From CAVRAZ01 sp963719135 (GTDB lineage: Bacteria; Pseudomonadota; Gammaproteobacteria; DSM-19610), in the NCBI GenBank assembly GCA_963719135.1, contig CAVRAZ010000007.1, forward strand, positions 124,001-188,000: DNA of 64,000 nt. The letters are read 5' to 3'. Positions 16,364 to 26,267 of this stretch are shown here, piece by piece. The position numbers and the translations under genes were made by a program. The number at the start of each line of letters is the position of its first letter. Position 1 is the first letter of the stretch. The notes beneath the pieces were generated by a model. The model did not search any database. It saw nothing but the letters and a program-made list of their open reading frames with translations, and was not told the DNA's origin.

Positions 16364-17473
16364 GTGTTCAGTACGCGTCGCATCGAAATGATCGCCGGCA
16401 TCGCCTTGCTGACGCTGCTGGTGATCGGCTCGATCATGGTGCTGCGACCCTTCATCAGTTCGATGATCCTGGCCGCCGTGCTGGCCTACGCCACCTGGCC
16501 GGTCTATCAATGGCTGCTCGCGCGCCTGCGGCTGCGCCCGGGCGCGGCGGCCATGGTAATGACCCTGCTGCTCCTGCTCACCCTGGTCACGCCGTTCGCC
16601 ATCATGGGCCTCAGCCTGGCCGACAACGCCGTGGAACTGCTGCGCCTGTTGCGCGACTTCATGAACCAGCCGTTGCCGCCGCCACCCGACTGGCTCGCGT
16701 CGGTGCCCCTGGTCGGCGGATACCTCAGCGGGAAGTGGCTGGTGCTGACACACCAGGACGAAGGGGCGCTGCTGTTGCAGCTCAAGCAGTACCTTCTGCA
16801 ATTGCCGCTGAAGCAATGGGCCATCAAAGCGGGCGGTGCGCTGGGACGCGGCGTGGTGCTGATCACCTTCAGCGTGCTGATCTGTTTCTTTTTCTATCGC
16901 GATGGACCGACGATCACGGCGCGCGTGCACCGGTTGATGGAGCACTTGACCGGCGATCGTGCCAAGCAGCTCATCGAGGTGACGACCGGCACGGTCTCGC
17001 GGGTGGTCAACGGCATCCTGGGCACGGCGCTGGCGCAGTCACTGCTGGCGCTGCTGGGATTCTTGATCGCCGGCGTGCCCGGGGCGATGCTCCTCGGGCT
17101 GCTGACCTTCTTTCTGTCCATCGTTCCGCTGGGGCCGCCGCTGGTGTGGATACCCGCCGCCCTCTGGCTGTACTCCCAGGGACAGACCGGCTGGGCGATT
17201 TTCCTGGCCGTCTACGGGCTGGTGTTGGTCAGCAGCATCGACAACGTGGTCAAGCCCTATCTGATCAGCCGCGGCGGCTCGCTGCCGCTGCTGCTGGTGT
17301 TCATGGGCGTGCTTGGCGGTCTGCTCGCCTTCGGGTTCATCGGCGTGTTTCTCGGGCCGGTGTTTCTCGCCATCGCCTTTGCGCTGCTGTCGGAGTGGAT
17401 GCGCCCGGCGGCGCGTGTGGACGGGGGCGGCGCTCCGCCGGCAGGGTCGGCCGGACCCGACGCCCCCGCCTGA
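16364..17473 (+). CDS. AI-2E family transporter (YdiK-like permease)
   Basis: Multi-span protein with the usual AI-2E layout: two N-terminal helices (EMIAGIALLTLLVIGSIMVL, ISSMILAAVLAYATWPVY), a large loop, then helices ending in SIDNVVKPYLISRGGSLPLL and GVLGGLLAFGFIGVFLGP. Members export small molecules or act in ion homeostasis; the substrate is unknown here. GTG 16364 has GGAGG (16352-16356) at ideal spacing; ATG 16343 in frame is the alternative. The C-terminus is a Gly/Ala/Pro-rich tail. Convergent with the lipoprotein gene. Confidence 0.85.
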   Translation: MFSTRRIEMIAGIALLTLLVIGSIMVLRPFISSMILAAVLAYATWPVYQWLLARLRLRPGAAAMVMTLLLLLTLVTPFAIMGLSLADNAVELLRLLRDFMNQPLPPPPDWLASVPLVGGYLSGKWLVLTHQDEGALLLQLKQYLLQLPLKQWAIKAGGALGRGVVLITFSVLICFFFYRDGPTITARVHRLMEHLTGDRAKQLIEVTTGTVSRVVNGILGTALAQSLLALLGFLIAGVPGAMLLGLLTFFLSIVPLGPPLVWIPAALWLYSQGQTGWAIFLAVYGLVLVSSIDNVVKPYLISRGGSLPLLLVFMGVLGGLLAFGFIGVFLGPVFLAIAFALLSEWMRPAARVDGGGAPPAGSAGPDAPA

Positions 17474-17489
17474 TCGCCGTGCGCCTCGC

Positions 17490-18239
17490 TTATTGCCGGA
17501 CCCAGGCCGAGAACGTGCAGTCGACGGGGTACGTGCCGCCGGTCTTGCACTGGTAGAACCCGACGAAGTTCTGGTCGTCGCTCATCAGCAGCGAGACCGT
17601 GCCGGTTTCGGACGTTGCAGCAACCGTGTAATTGCCGGTCCAGTTGCCGTAGGTCGCGTTGAATGTCGCGGTGAGGTCCACCGAGGCGGTCACGCCATTG
17701 CCGGTGTTGGAGCAGGTCTGGCTGGCGCAGGTGCCCGACGAGGCGAACAGGTTGAAGGTCGTGAAATCGGTGGTCAGTGTGCCGCCTGCCCAATTGCCGT
17801 TGACGTCGTCGGCCAAAAAGGTCGGAAGCGGCGGCAGGGCATCCTTCTCGATCACGCCGAAGTTGGTCGCATCGTCCAGAAACACCGCGTAGGCCGCGTG
17901 GGTGTCGACGAACAGACGCGTCTTGTGGCTGTTGAGGACCACCGAGAACAGGGTATTGGATTCCTGGGTGATCGTACCGGTCTGGGACTGGTCGGCACCG
18001 TCGATCAGCACCTGGGTAATGCTGCCGCCGGCAATGGTTACCGAAAACGTGCGCAGGATACCGCCACTGTCTTCCAGCGAGCCGGTCCAGGTTCCGTTGA
18101 GCTGATCGACAGTGATACCGACGCTGAACGTCCCGTGCCGGCCGCTGTCGTTGCCGCCGCCGCAGGCAGTCAACGCCAGCACGTGCACCGCGAGCAGTAC
18201 GCCGCCGAGGAGCCGGCAACGGGTGAGGTGGGTGGACAT
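17490..18239 (-). CDS. Putative lipoprotein, beta-rich repeats
   Basis: 249 residues with lipobox LTAC after a hydrophobic stretch (LLGGVLLAVHVLALTACGGG). The mature part has two similar Thr/Asn-rich beta segments, around VDQLNGTWTGSLED and DDVNGNWAGGTLTTDF/TYGNWTGNYTV, suggesting a duplicated small beta domain. Four cysteines sit in the second half (TCASQTCS, QCKTGG, DCTFSAW). A strong GAAGGAG site precedes the ATG. No family recognised; surface or periplasmic lipoprotein by signal only. Confidence 0.7.
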   Translation of the reverse strand: MSTHLTRCRLLGGVLLAVHVLALTACGGGNDSGRHGTFSVGITVDQLNGTWTGSLEDSGGILRTFSVTIAGGSITQVLIDGADQSQTGTITQESNTLFSVVLNSHKTRLFVDTHAAYAVFLDDATNFGVIEKDALPPLPTFLADDVNGNWAGGTLTTDFTTFNLFASSGTCASQTCSNTGNGVTASVDLTATFNATYGNWTGNYTVAATSETGTVSLLMSDDQNFVGFYQCKTGGTYPVDCTFSAWVRQ

Positions 18240-18607
18240 GGGCGTGCTCCTTCAGGAATGTTTGAACGATTGTATTACACAACTTTGCTTTCAATTCTTG
18301 CGTGACCGGTCATACGTTAACAGGCACTGCGGGGTGCTGGATAGGCTGTCGGGTCGCCACCTGTTGCGGTCACGCGCGTTACCAGCCAATAGACAATAGT
18401 GTAATAACAGCAATATAGATGCACTATCTAGAATAATTCAAGGATTGGGCGCTAGCCATCATGCAGCCGAGAAAGGTCGGTCTGCGGCGCGGCCCCGGGA
18501 TTCGCTCCGATCGGCTCGGGCAAAGGGTTTCAGGAGATTTCCCCGCGCGCTATGCCGCGACCACATCGCACGCATAACTTTGCGTCCTTCGCGCCCTTTG
18601 CAGTCAA
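18240..18607. promoter_or_regulatory. Intergenic region between lipoprotein gene and glcB 3' end
   Basis: Both neighbours are on the minus strand, so this region holds the promoter of the lipoprotein gene and the end of glcB. 18375-18440 is markedly AT-rich for this window (CAATAGTGTAATAACAGCAA). A repeat fragment TTTGCGTCCTTCGCGCCCTT lies at about 18579-18598. No defined promoter hexamers could be assigned. Confidence 0.3.
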
Positions 18608-20791
18608 TCAATCTTCGCACGCTTTGCGCCTCCGCCGTCCCGCATGCAGCAACGCCTCCGTATAGCCGTTGGGCTGCTCGCGCCCCCTGAGCACCAGGCC
18701 CAGCGCCGTGCGGAAGGCCTCGCCGCCGTAACCCGGCGCCATGGGTGAATAGGCGGGGTCGGCCGCGTTCTGGGCGTCGACCAGCAGCGCCATGCGGCGG
18801 AAGGTCTCCACGACCTGTTCGTGCGTGACGATACCGTGAAGCAGCCAGTTGGCGACGTGCTGACTTGAAATCCGCAGCGTGGCGCGGTCTTCCATCAGGC
18901 CGACGTGATGGATGTCCGGCACCTTGGAACAGCCGATGCCCTGGTCGATCCAGCGCACGACGTAGCCCAGAATGCCCTGAATGTTGTTGTCCAGTTCCTC
19001 CCGGATCTGCACCGCCGTCGGCCGTTCGGATGGCGCCATGACCGGTATCGCGAGCAGTTCGTCGGCAGCGACGGGTTCGCGCCGGGCGAGTTGCGCCTGG
19101 CGTGCCGCGACGTCGACGCTGTGATAGTGCATCGCGTGCAGTGTTGCGGCCGTGGGCGAGGGTACCCAGGCGGTGCTGGCACCCGCGCGCGGATGCTCGA
19201 TCTTTTCGGCGACCATGTCGCCCATGCAGTCCGGTCTGGCCCACATGCCTTTGCCGATCTGCGCTTTGCCGGGCAGGCCGCAGGCCAGGCCGGCCGCGAC
19301 GTTTCCGTGCTCGTAGGCGCTCATCCAGGGCTGCGTCTTCATGGCCGCTTTGCGCACCATCGGGCCGGCTTCCATGCTGGTGTGGATTTCATCGCCGGTG
19401 CGGTCGAGGAAGCCGGTGTTGATGAAGATGAGCCTCTCGCGGGCGGCGCGAATGCAGGCCTTGAGGTTGAGGGACGTGCGACGCTCCTCATCCATAATGC
19501 CTATTTTCAATGTGTTAGGCGGTATATCTAAGAAATTCTCGATGTTCTGAAACAGCGTCACCGTAAACGCCACTTCCTCCGGCCCGTGGAGTTTCGGCTT
19601 CACGATATAGATGCTGGCCGCGCGGCTGTTGCGGAAGAGGCTGCGCCCTTCGAGGTCGTGACGGGCGATCAGACTGGTAATGACGGCATCGAGGATACCC
19701 TCCGGGACCGGCTCGCCCGCGCCGCTCAGCACGGCCGCGGTCGTCATGTGCAGACCTACGTTCCGTACCAGCATCAGGCTGCGGCCGGGCAGCGTCAGTT
19801 CGCCCCCCTTTGGTGTGCGGTAGCGGCGGTCGGGTTCGAGGCGGCGGGTGAGTGTGCGGCCCGGCTTGTGCACCCGTTCCTCCAGTGTACCCCGCATCAG
19901 TCCGAGCCAGTTGCGGTAGACCTGTGCCTTGTCTGCGGCGTCGACGGCGGCCACCGAGTCCTCGCAGTCCTGGATGGTCGTGACCGCCGCCTCCAGGACA
20001 ATGTCCCGCACGCGGGCCGGGTGGGTGCGGCCGACGGGATGCGCAGGATCGATCTGCAGCTCAATGTGCAGGCCGTGGTGACGGAACAGAAGGCACAGTT
20101 CGTCGCCCTGTTCGCGATAGCCGACGAACTGCGCCGGGTCGGCCAGTCCTGTCCGCGTGCCGGACTGCAGCTCGACGGCCAGCGTCCTGCCCTGCGGTTC
20201 GTCTGTGAGGGTATACGCCGTCGCCGTCTCGTGGCGGCCATCCGCAAGCGGCACGGCGCTGTCGAGAAAACCGGCGGCATAGCGGATCACCGCCGCACCC
20301 CGCGCCGGGTTATAGCCGTTTCCCTTTTCCACGCCCGGATGCTCCGGGATCACGTCGGTGCCGTAGAGCGCGTCGTACAGGCTCCCCCAGCGGGCGTTCG
20401 CGGCGTTGAGCGCATAGCGCGCATTACTGACCGGCACGACCAGTTGGGGACCGGCGACGAGACCGATTTCCGGATCGACGCCGGCCGTTTCGATGCGGCA
20501 GTCCCCGGCGTCCGGCACCAGGTACCCGATGCCGGTCAGGAACGCTTTGTACGCAGTCCGGTCCCGATGGCCCTCCGGATGTGAGCGGTGCCAGGCATCG
20601 ATGTCACGCTGCAGGCGGTCGCGCTTTTCCAGCAGCGTACGGTTGACCGGCCCCAGCGACGCGATCAGCCCGGCGAACGCGCGCCAGAGTTCCGCCGAGG
20701 TGATGCCGGTGCCGGGAAGCACCTCGTTGTTCACCAGCTCGTAGAGCGGGCGGGCGATCCGCAGCCCGCTTTCGTCGATGCGGTCGGTCAT
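18608..20791 (-). CDS. glcB: Malate synthase G
   Basis: Condenses glyoxylate with acetyl-CoA to malate. The 727-residue form with an inserted alpha/beta clasp is the G isoform. Recognisable: DCEDSVAAVDAADK, LMLVRNVGLHMT, the active-site stretch GIMDEERRTSLNLKACI and FINTGFLDRTGDEIHTSM, and the C-terminal NGYTEALLHAGRR. The start at 20791 (MTDRIDESGL) is the family N-terminus with GGAGAA upstream; the frame's 42-codon extension upstream is not used. It diverges from sucA. Confidence 0.95.
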   Translation of the reverse strand: MTDRIDESGLRIARPLYELVNNEVLPGTGITSAELWRAFAGLIASLGPVNRTLLEKRDRLQRDIDAWHRSHPEGHRDRTAYKAFLTGIGYLVPDAGDCRIETAGVDPEIGLVAGPQLVVPVSNARYALNAANARWGSLYDALYGTDVIPEHPGVEKGNGYNPARGAAVIRYAAGFLDSAVPLADGRHETATAYTLTDEPQGRTLAVELQSGTRTGLADPAQFVGYREQGDELCLLFRHHGLHIELQIDPAHPVGRTHPARVRDIVLEAAVTTIQDCEDSVAAVDAADKAQVYRNWLGLMRGTLEERVHKPGRTLTRRLEPDRRYRTPKGGELTLPGRSLMLVRNVGLHMTTAAVLSGAGEPVPEGILDAVITSLIARHDLEGRSLFRNSRAASIYIVKPKLHGPEEVAFTVTLFQNIENFLDIPPNTLKIGIMDEERRTSLNLKACIRAARERLIFINTGFLDRTGDEIHTSMEAGPMVRKAAMKTQPWMSAYEHGNVAAGLACGLPGKAQIGKGMWARPDCMGDMVAEKIEHPRAGASTAWVPSPTAATLHAMHYHSVDVAARQAQLARREPVAADELLAIPVMAPSERPTAVQIREELDNNIQGILGYVVRWIDQGIGCSKVPDIHHVGLMEDRATLRISSQHVANWLLHGIVTHEQVVETFRRMALLVDAQNAADPAYSPMAPGYGGEAFRTALGLVLRGREQPNGYTEALLHAGRRRRKACED

Positions 20792-21265
20792 GGTACGCGG
20801 TCTTCTCCAACGGCGGTCGATGTCGGGTTGCGGCAGCGCGCGGTTCCCGGGGCGATCCGGTACTCCGCCGGAGCAGCGGCACGCTGCACGCGCCGACGGT
20901 GCCTCGCGCCCTGTCAATAATAACGCGTTGCTAATTGTATAGTAACGTCAAAACAATAAGATATGCTATGTTTTATAGGTGAAATCCAGAATGAATCCAG
21001 CGCCGGCCCCGGTGCGCGAGATTCGGCGGTTCCGCAATGCCACACGCCTGGCCCGGGGCTCGCGGACGCTTTCGGATCGCGCTCGGCGGCGCGCTGCTCG
21101 AGCGTGAGGGATTCGGTGCCTGCGCCGCTAACTTTTCGAAGCGGACGCGACGCTGCTCGCGACCTCCGTCGGGCGCAACCAAGGTATGCGTCCGGGGTCT
21201 ATACCACTGTAAATAACCGATCAAAAGACGAATGCCGCACCGGCACCGGAAACTGGAGATTTGAA
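20792..21265. promoter_or_regulatory. Divergent promoter region of glcB and sucA
   Basis: 474 bases between the two divergent start codons. The segment 20912-20985 is strongly AT-rich (CAATAATAACGCGTTGCTAA and ATAAGATATGCTATGTTTTA) amid GC-rich DNA and should carry the promoters. TTGCTA (20928-20933) is a possible -35, but no well-spaced -10 can be fixed. The frame upstream of sucA is open here but has no conserved sequence. Confidence 0.4.
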
Positions 21266-24133
21266 ATGGCCGAGAAGGAACAAGCCGCGCGAAGTAGCTC
21301 CTGGAACGAACAGCGCGAACAATCATTACTGGACGGCGGCAACTCGGCCTACCTCGAAGCACTCTACGAACAGTATCTGCACGACCCCGACAGCGTGCCG
21401 GGCACGTGGCAGGTATACTTCGCCAGTCTGCCCCGGGTCGACGGCCATTCGGTCGACGCGATTCACTCCGAAATCCGCGAGTTCTTCCGCCACCACAGTT
21501 CGCAGGCCTCGGTCACCGCAGCGGCCGAGAAGGCCGACCGCCAAGAACGCGACCACGATCGCAAGCAGGTCCGGGTGCTGCAGCTCATCAATGCGCACCG
21601 GTTTCTCGGGCACCTGAAGGCCGCTGTCAATCCGCTGGGCACGTTCCCCGAAATCGACGTGCCGGAACTTACGCTGGCGCATCACGAGCTGTCCGACGCC
21701 GACCTGGAAACCTCGTTCAACACGGGTTCGCTGACCGCGCCCAGCGAACTGACGCTGGCGCAGATCTACGAACAGTTGCAGCAGACCTATTGCCGGTCGA
21801 TCGGCGCCGAGTACATGCACCTGCCGTCGACCGAGGAGAAGCGCTGGATTCAGCGGCGCCTGGAAGTCGTGCGCTCGGCGCCGGTGTTCAGCAAGGCCCA
21901 GCGCCGCTACATTCTGGAGCGCCTGACCGCGGCCGAGACGCTGGAGCGTTATCTCCACACCCGTTACGTCGGCCAGAAACGCTTTTCGCTGGAAGGCGCC
22001 GAGAGCCTCATTCCGCTGCTCGACGAACTGATACAGGCGGCCGGAGGCGCCGGGATCAAGGAAGTCGTGGTCGGCATGGCGCACCGCGGGCGCCTGAACG
22101 CGCTGGTCAACATCCTCGGCAAGTCACCCGCCATGCTCTTCAAGGAATTCGAGGGCACCAACGACAACGGCGGCCGCACCGGCGACGTCAAGTATCACAT
22201 GGGCTACTCGTCGGACCTGAACACACCCGGCGGCCCGATTCACGTGGCGCTGGCGTTCAATCCCTCGCACCTGGAAATCGTCGGGCCGGTGGTCGAGGGC
22301 TCGGTGCGCGCGCGCCAGGAGCACTGGCGCGAGAACGGCGGCGACCGCGTCCTGCCGGTGGTCGTGCACGGCGATGCCGCGTTTGCGGGCCAGGGCGTGG
22401 TCATGGAAACGCTGAACATGTCCGACACGCGCGCCTACAAGACTTACGGCACGGTGCGCATCATCGTCAACAACCAGATCGGATTCACGACCAGCACCCG
22501 GCGCGACGCGCGCTCCACCCACTATTGCACCGCCGTGGCCAAGATGGTCGACGCGCCGATCTTTCACGTCAACGGCGACGACCCCGAGGCAGTCCTATTC
22601 GTCACCCAGCTCGCGCTGGAATACCGCATGCACTATCACAAGGACGCCGTCATCGATCTGGTCTGCTACCGGCGCCACGGTCACAACGAGGCGGACGAAC
22701 CAGCGGCGACCCAGCCTCTGATGTACAAGACGATCCGCGCGCTGCACACCACGCGTGAAAAGTATGCCGCCCGGCTGCTGGAAGAGGACGTGGTATCGGA
22801 AAACAAGATCGCGGACATGGTGCGTTCCAGCCGCAACCGACTGGAGGAGGGCCATCCGGTGGTGCCGCACCTCCTGGAAAGCGGTTCCGTGCAGAAGCCG
22901 CACGTGGTGGATTGGCACCGTTTCGACGGCGCCAAGTGGGACATGCCGGTCGACACGCGCATCGACCGCGACGAATTTCTCAGCCTGGGCATGCGGCTGG
23001 CGCACGTCCCGGAGTCGTTCCAGGTGCATCCGCGGGTCGAGCAGATTCTCGAGAACCGCCGGCGAATGGCCGCGAACGAAAAGCCGGCCGACTGGGGTTT
23101 CGGCGAAATGCTGGCCTATGCCACGCTGCTCGACGAAGGATTTTCCGTGCGTCTGGCCGGGCAGGACACGGAGCGCGGCACGTTTTTCCACCGCCATGCG
23201 GTGGTGCACGACCAGGAGACCGGCGACACGTACACGCCGCTGCAGCACCTGTCCCCCAGGCAGGCGCCGTACACGGTCATCAATTCGCTGCTCTCCGAAG
23301 AGGCGGTGCTGGCGTTCGAATACGGCTACGCGACCACGGAACCCGATACGCTGGTGATCTGGGAAGCCCAGTTCGGCGACTTCGCCAACGGTGCACAGGT
23401 GGTCATCGATCAGTTCATCAGCTCCGGCGAGCAGAAGTGGGGCAGGCTCTCGGGGCTGGTCATGTTTCTGCCGCACGGGTTCGAGGGCATGGGACCGGAA
23501 CATTCGTCGGCCCGGCTCGAGCGTTACCTGCAACTGTGCGCGCAGTACAACATTCAGGTCTGCGTGCCGACGACGCCTGCGCAGACGTTTCACATGCTCC
23601 GGCGCCAGTTGCTGCGGCCGTATCGCAAACCGCTCATCGTGATGACGCCGAAGAGTCTGCTGCGTCACCCGCTGGCGGTCAGCGGCATCGACGATTTCAC
23701 GAACGGCGGCTTTCAGCCGGTGATCGACGAAGTCGACCCGCTGGACCGGAGCGGAGTCACGCGCCTGGTGCTGTGCAGCGGCAAGGTCTACTACGATCTG
23801 CTGGAGGCGCGCCGCGCACACGAACTGCAACAGGTGGCGGTCGTCCGTATCGAGCAGCCCTATCCGTTTCCGGCCGCCGCACTGGACACCGTGCTCAGGC
23901 AATATCCGAATGTCGAACGTTTCGTGTGGTGTCAGGAAGAGCCGCGCAACCAGGGCGCCTGGTTCGCGCAACGCCACTATTTCCGGCGCGTGCTGGGCGG
24001 TTACGCCCGCCTCGAACTGGCCAGCCGACTCGCTTCAGCCGCTCCGGCGGCAGGCAGCCTCAAGGCGCACCAGGCGCAGCAGCAGGAAGTCGTCAAACGG
24101 GCGCTGGGCCTGCTCAACGGCCGGCGCGACTGA
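21266..24133 (+). CDS. sucA: 2-oxoglutarate dehydrogenase E1
   Basis: Thiamine-diphosphate-dependent decarboxylase of the 2-oxoglutarate dehydrogenase complex. The start at 21266 gives 955 residues and the usual short N-terminal docking segment (LLDGGNSAYLEALYEQYL). Key stretches: VVGMAHRGRLNALVN, HGDAAFAGQGVVMETLNMS, NNQIGFTTS, DLVCYRRHGHNEADEPA, LLSEEAVLAFEYGYA, and FLPHGFEGMGPEHSSARLER. The E2 and E3 genes are at 1.6-4.5 kb. aceK follows 39 bases after the stop. Confidence 0.96.
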   Translation: MAEKEQAARSSSWNEQREQSLLDGGNSAYLEALYEQYLHDPDSVPGTWQVYFASLPRVDGHSVDAIHSEIREFFRHHSSQASVTAAAEKADRQERDHDRKQVRVLQLINAHRFLGHLKAAVNPLGTFPEIDVPELTLAHHELSDADLETSFNTGSLTAPSELTLAQIYEQLQQTYCRSIGAEYMHLPSTEEKRWIQRRLEVVRSAPVFSKAQRRYILERLTAAETLERYLHTRYVGQKRFSLEGAESLIPLLDELIQAAGGAGIKEVVVGMAHRGRLNALVNILGKSPAMLFKEFEGTNDNGGRTGDVKYHMGYSSDLNTPGGPIHVALAFNPSHLEIVGPVVEGSVRARQEHWRENGGDRVLPVVVHGDAAFAGQGVVMETLNMSDTRAYKTYGTVRIIVNNQIGFTTSTRRDARSTHYCTAVAKMVDAPIFHVNGDDPEAVLFVTQLALEYRMHYHKDAVIDLVCYRRHGHNEADEPAATQPLMYKTIRALHTTREKYAARLLEEDVVSENKIADMVRSSRNRLEEGHPVVPHLLESGSVQKPHVVDWHRFDGAKWDMPVDTRIDRDEFLSLGMRLAHVPESFQVHPRVEQILENRRRMAANEKPADWGFGEMLAYATLLDEGFSVRLAGQDTERGTFFHRHAVVHDQETGDTYTPLQHLSPRQAPYTVINSLLSEEAVLAFEYGYATTEPDTLVIWEAQFGDFANGAQVVIDQFISSGEQKWGRLSGLVMFLPHGFEGMGPEHSSARLERYLQLCAQYNIQVCVPTTPAQTFHMLRRQLLRPYRKPLIVMTPKSLLRHPLAVSGIDDFTNGGFQPVIDEVDPLDRSGVTRLVLCSGKVYYDLLEARRAHELQQVAVVRIEQPYPFPAAALDTVLRQYPNVERFVWCQEEPRNQGAWFAQRHYFRRVLGGYARLELASRLASAAPAAGSLKAHQAQQQEVVKRALGLLNGRRD

Positions 24134-24172
24134 GGCCGTGGACCGGCGCGCCGCCAAAGTACCCCGCGGGCG

Positions 24173-25921
24173 ATGACCCGGGCGGAACCCGGTGAGCCCA
24201 GGCTGGCGCACGCCGTCGCGCTGGCGATGCTGGAAGGATTCGACCGGCACTTCCGCCTGTTCATGGACATCACGGCCGGCGCCCGGGAAAGGTTCGAGAC
24301 CGCCGACTGGCGCCGCGGCCGCATCGCATCGCGCCAGCGCATCCTGATGTACGACCTGCGTGTCGACGAGGCGATCGAGATCATGCACCGGTCGTTCGAC
24401 GTCAGCCAGCTCGACCGAATGTTGTGGCGCCAGGTCAAGCTCGACTACATCCGGCTGCTGCAGAATCACGCGCAGCCGGAGCTGGCCGAGACTTTCTACA
24501 ACTCCGTATTCTGCCGGCTGTTCGACCGTCGGTATTTCAACAACGACCACATCTTCGTCCGCAGCGCCGTGTCGACCGAATACATCGAATCGGATTCCCC
24601 CGCCTATCACGTGTACTACCCCGCCAAGCTGGGCCTGAGAACCACCATCGCCCGGGTGCTGCGGCATTGCAATTTCAAAGTGCCGTTCGAAGATCTGAAC
24701 CGCGACGTGCGGCGCATCACGCAGACTCTGTGTCAGTATCTGCGGCTGCGGACGCGTCATGCGCACCTGAATTTCCAGCTCCAGGTGGTCAGTCCGGTGT
24801 TCTTCCGCAACAAGGCGGCCTATGTCGTCGGCCGTGCCATCAATGCCGACGATATCTATCCGTTTGCCGTGCCGATTCTCAACAACGAGCGTGGCGGGTT
24901 GTACGTGGATGCGCTGCTGCTGGGCGAGCGGGCGCTGTCGCAGCTTTTCGATTTCTCCTATGTGTATTTCATGGTGCGGCACCCGGTGCCCTCGGCGATC
25001 GTCGCCTTCCTGCGCGACCTGATGCCCGGGCGCAGCAAGGACGACCTGTACTCGGCGATCGGCTTCCAGAAGCAGGGCAAGACCGACTTCTACCGCGATT
25101 TTCTCCATCACCTCAAGTATTCCGACGACGAACTGATCGCCGCGCCGGGTATCAGGGGCATGGTCATGGCGGTTTTCACGCTGCCGTCGTATCCGTACGT
25201 GTTCAAGGTGATCCGCGATCACTTCGCCCCGCCCAAGGAAGGCGACCGCGATACCGTCGAGGCGAAATACCAGTTGGTCAAGCAGCACGACCGCGTCGGG
25301 CGCATGGCGGACATGCTCGAGTATTCCAACGTGGCGCTGCCGCGGCGGCGCTTTTCGGACGTGTTGATGGAAGAGCTGCTGCACACCTGCGACAGCAGCA
25401 TCGATTTCGACGAGGACCAGGTCATAATCAAACACGTGTATATTGAACGCCGTATGATTCCGTTGAACATGGATCTCGAGGAGGCCGACGACCAGCGGCT
25501 GGAACGGCTGATCAGAGGTTACGGCGAAGCCATCAAGGATCTCGCCGGCGCCAATATCTTCCCCGGCGATATGCTGTTCAAGAACTTCGGGGTGACTGCG
25601 CTGGGGCGCGTCGTGTTCTACGACTACGACGAAGTCAGTTACCTGACCGACTGCAACTTCAGACGCATCCCCGAACCCCGTTTCCCCGAGGACGTGATGG
25701 CGGCGGAGCCCTGGTACAGCGTCGCGCCGAACGACGTGTTTCCCGAGGAGTTCGCCACGTTCCTCCTGGGCAATCCGCGGGTGCGCGCGGCGTTCATGAC
25801 GTACCACGCCGACCTGCTCACGCCGGAGTTCTGGTGGCGGAAGCAGGAAAACATCCGCCAGGGAGTCTACGAAAACGTCTTCCCCTACCCGGAAGCGATC
25901 CGGTTTCCGCGCGGCCTCTGA
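24173..25921 (+). CDS. aceK: Isocitrate dehydrogenase kinase/phosphatase
   Basis: Bifunctional enzyme that phosphorylates isocitrate dehydrogenase to send isocitrate into the glyoxylate shunt, and reverses it. 582 residues. The regulatory N-half contains FYNSVFCRLFDRRYF and YHVYYPAKLGLR. The kinase half shows the ATP-binding region APGIRGMVMAVFTLPSYPYV followed by FKVIRDHF, and the catalytic/metal stretches GDMLFKNFGVTALGRVVFYD and YDEVSYLTDCNFRRIPEPR. Encoded 39 bases after sucA, so flux control is linked to the competing branch. Isocitrate lyase is not seen in the window. Confidence 0.96.
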   Translation: MTRAEPGEPRLAHAVALAMLEGFDRHFRLFMDITAGARERFETADWRRGRIASRQRILMYDLRVDEAIEIMHRSFDVSQLDRMLWRQVKLDYIRLLQNHAQPELAETFYNSVFCRLFDRRYFNNDHIFVRSAVSTEYIESDSPAYHVYYPAKLGLRTTIARVLRHCNFKVPFEDLNRDVRRITQTLCQYLRLRTRHAHLNFQLQVVSPVFFRNKAAYVVGRAINADDIYPFAVPILNNERGGLYVDALLLGERALSQLFDFSYVYFMVRHPVPSAIVAFLRDLMPGRSKDDLYSAIGFQKQGKTDFYRDFLHHLKYSDDELIAAPGIRGMVMAVFTLPSYPYVFKVIRDHFAPPKEGDRDTVEAKYQLVKQHDRVGRMADMLEYSNVALPRRRFSDVLMEELLHTCDSSIDFDEDQVIIKHVYIERRMIPLNMDLEEADDQRLERLIRGYGEAIKDLAGANIFPGDMLFKNFGVTALGRVVFYDYDEVSYLTDCNFRRIPEPRFPEDVMAAEPWYSVAPNDVFPEEFATFLLGNPRVRAAFMTYHADLLTPEFWWRKQENIRQGVYENVFPYPEAIRFPRGL

Positions 25922-26267
25922 GACGACGCCCGCACGCTTCGCGCGATCATCGCCCTGACCCTGAGGCACGGCGCAGCCGACGACCGCGCGTCCGAGACGA
26001 AGTGCGCCCGGATCGCCGGGACCTGCGCAGTTTGCAGACCGCCGAACGTCGGATTCTGGCGCTCCCTGGGCATTCGCCGGCCTTGTCCCGGCATCACCTG
26101 TCCGGATCCACGCCCGCGCGTGGGCACTACGATTGACGATTGTCAAAGCAGATTCCACGTCCGCCTTCCGGTCGTGTTGCCACAAGCCTGTGCCATTTGA
26201 ACAGGCACTGAACCTGTGCTTATATATCAATACGAGCCTGTATATCCGGAGGAGAAGCAGGCCGACC
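25922..26267. promoter_or_regulatory. Promoter region of the beta-helix protein gene
   Basis: TTGAAC (26197-26202), 18 bases, then TATATA (26221-26226) is a plausible sigma-70 promoter, followed by GGAGGAG (26248-26254). The stretch from 25922 to 26190 shows no gene. Confidence 0.4.

Noticed and set aside
22595..23977. 460-codon minus-strand ORF over sucA
   Set aside because: Antisense shadow; no recognisable protein sequence.
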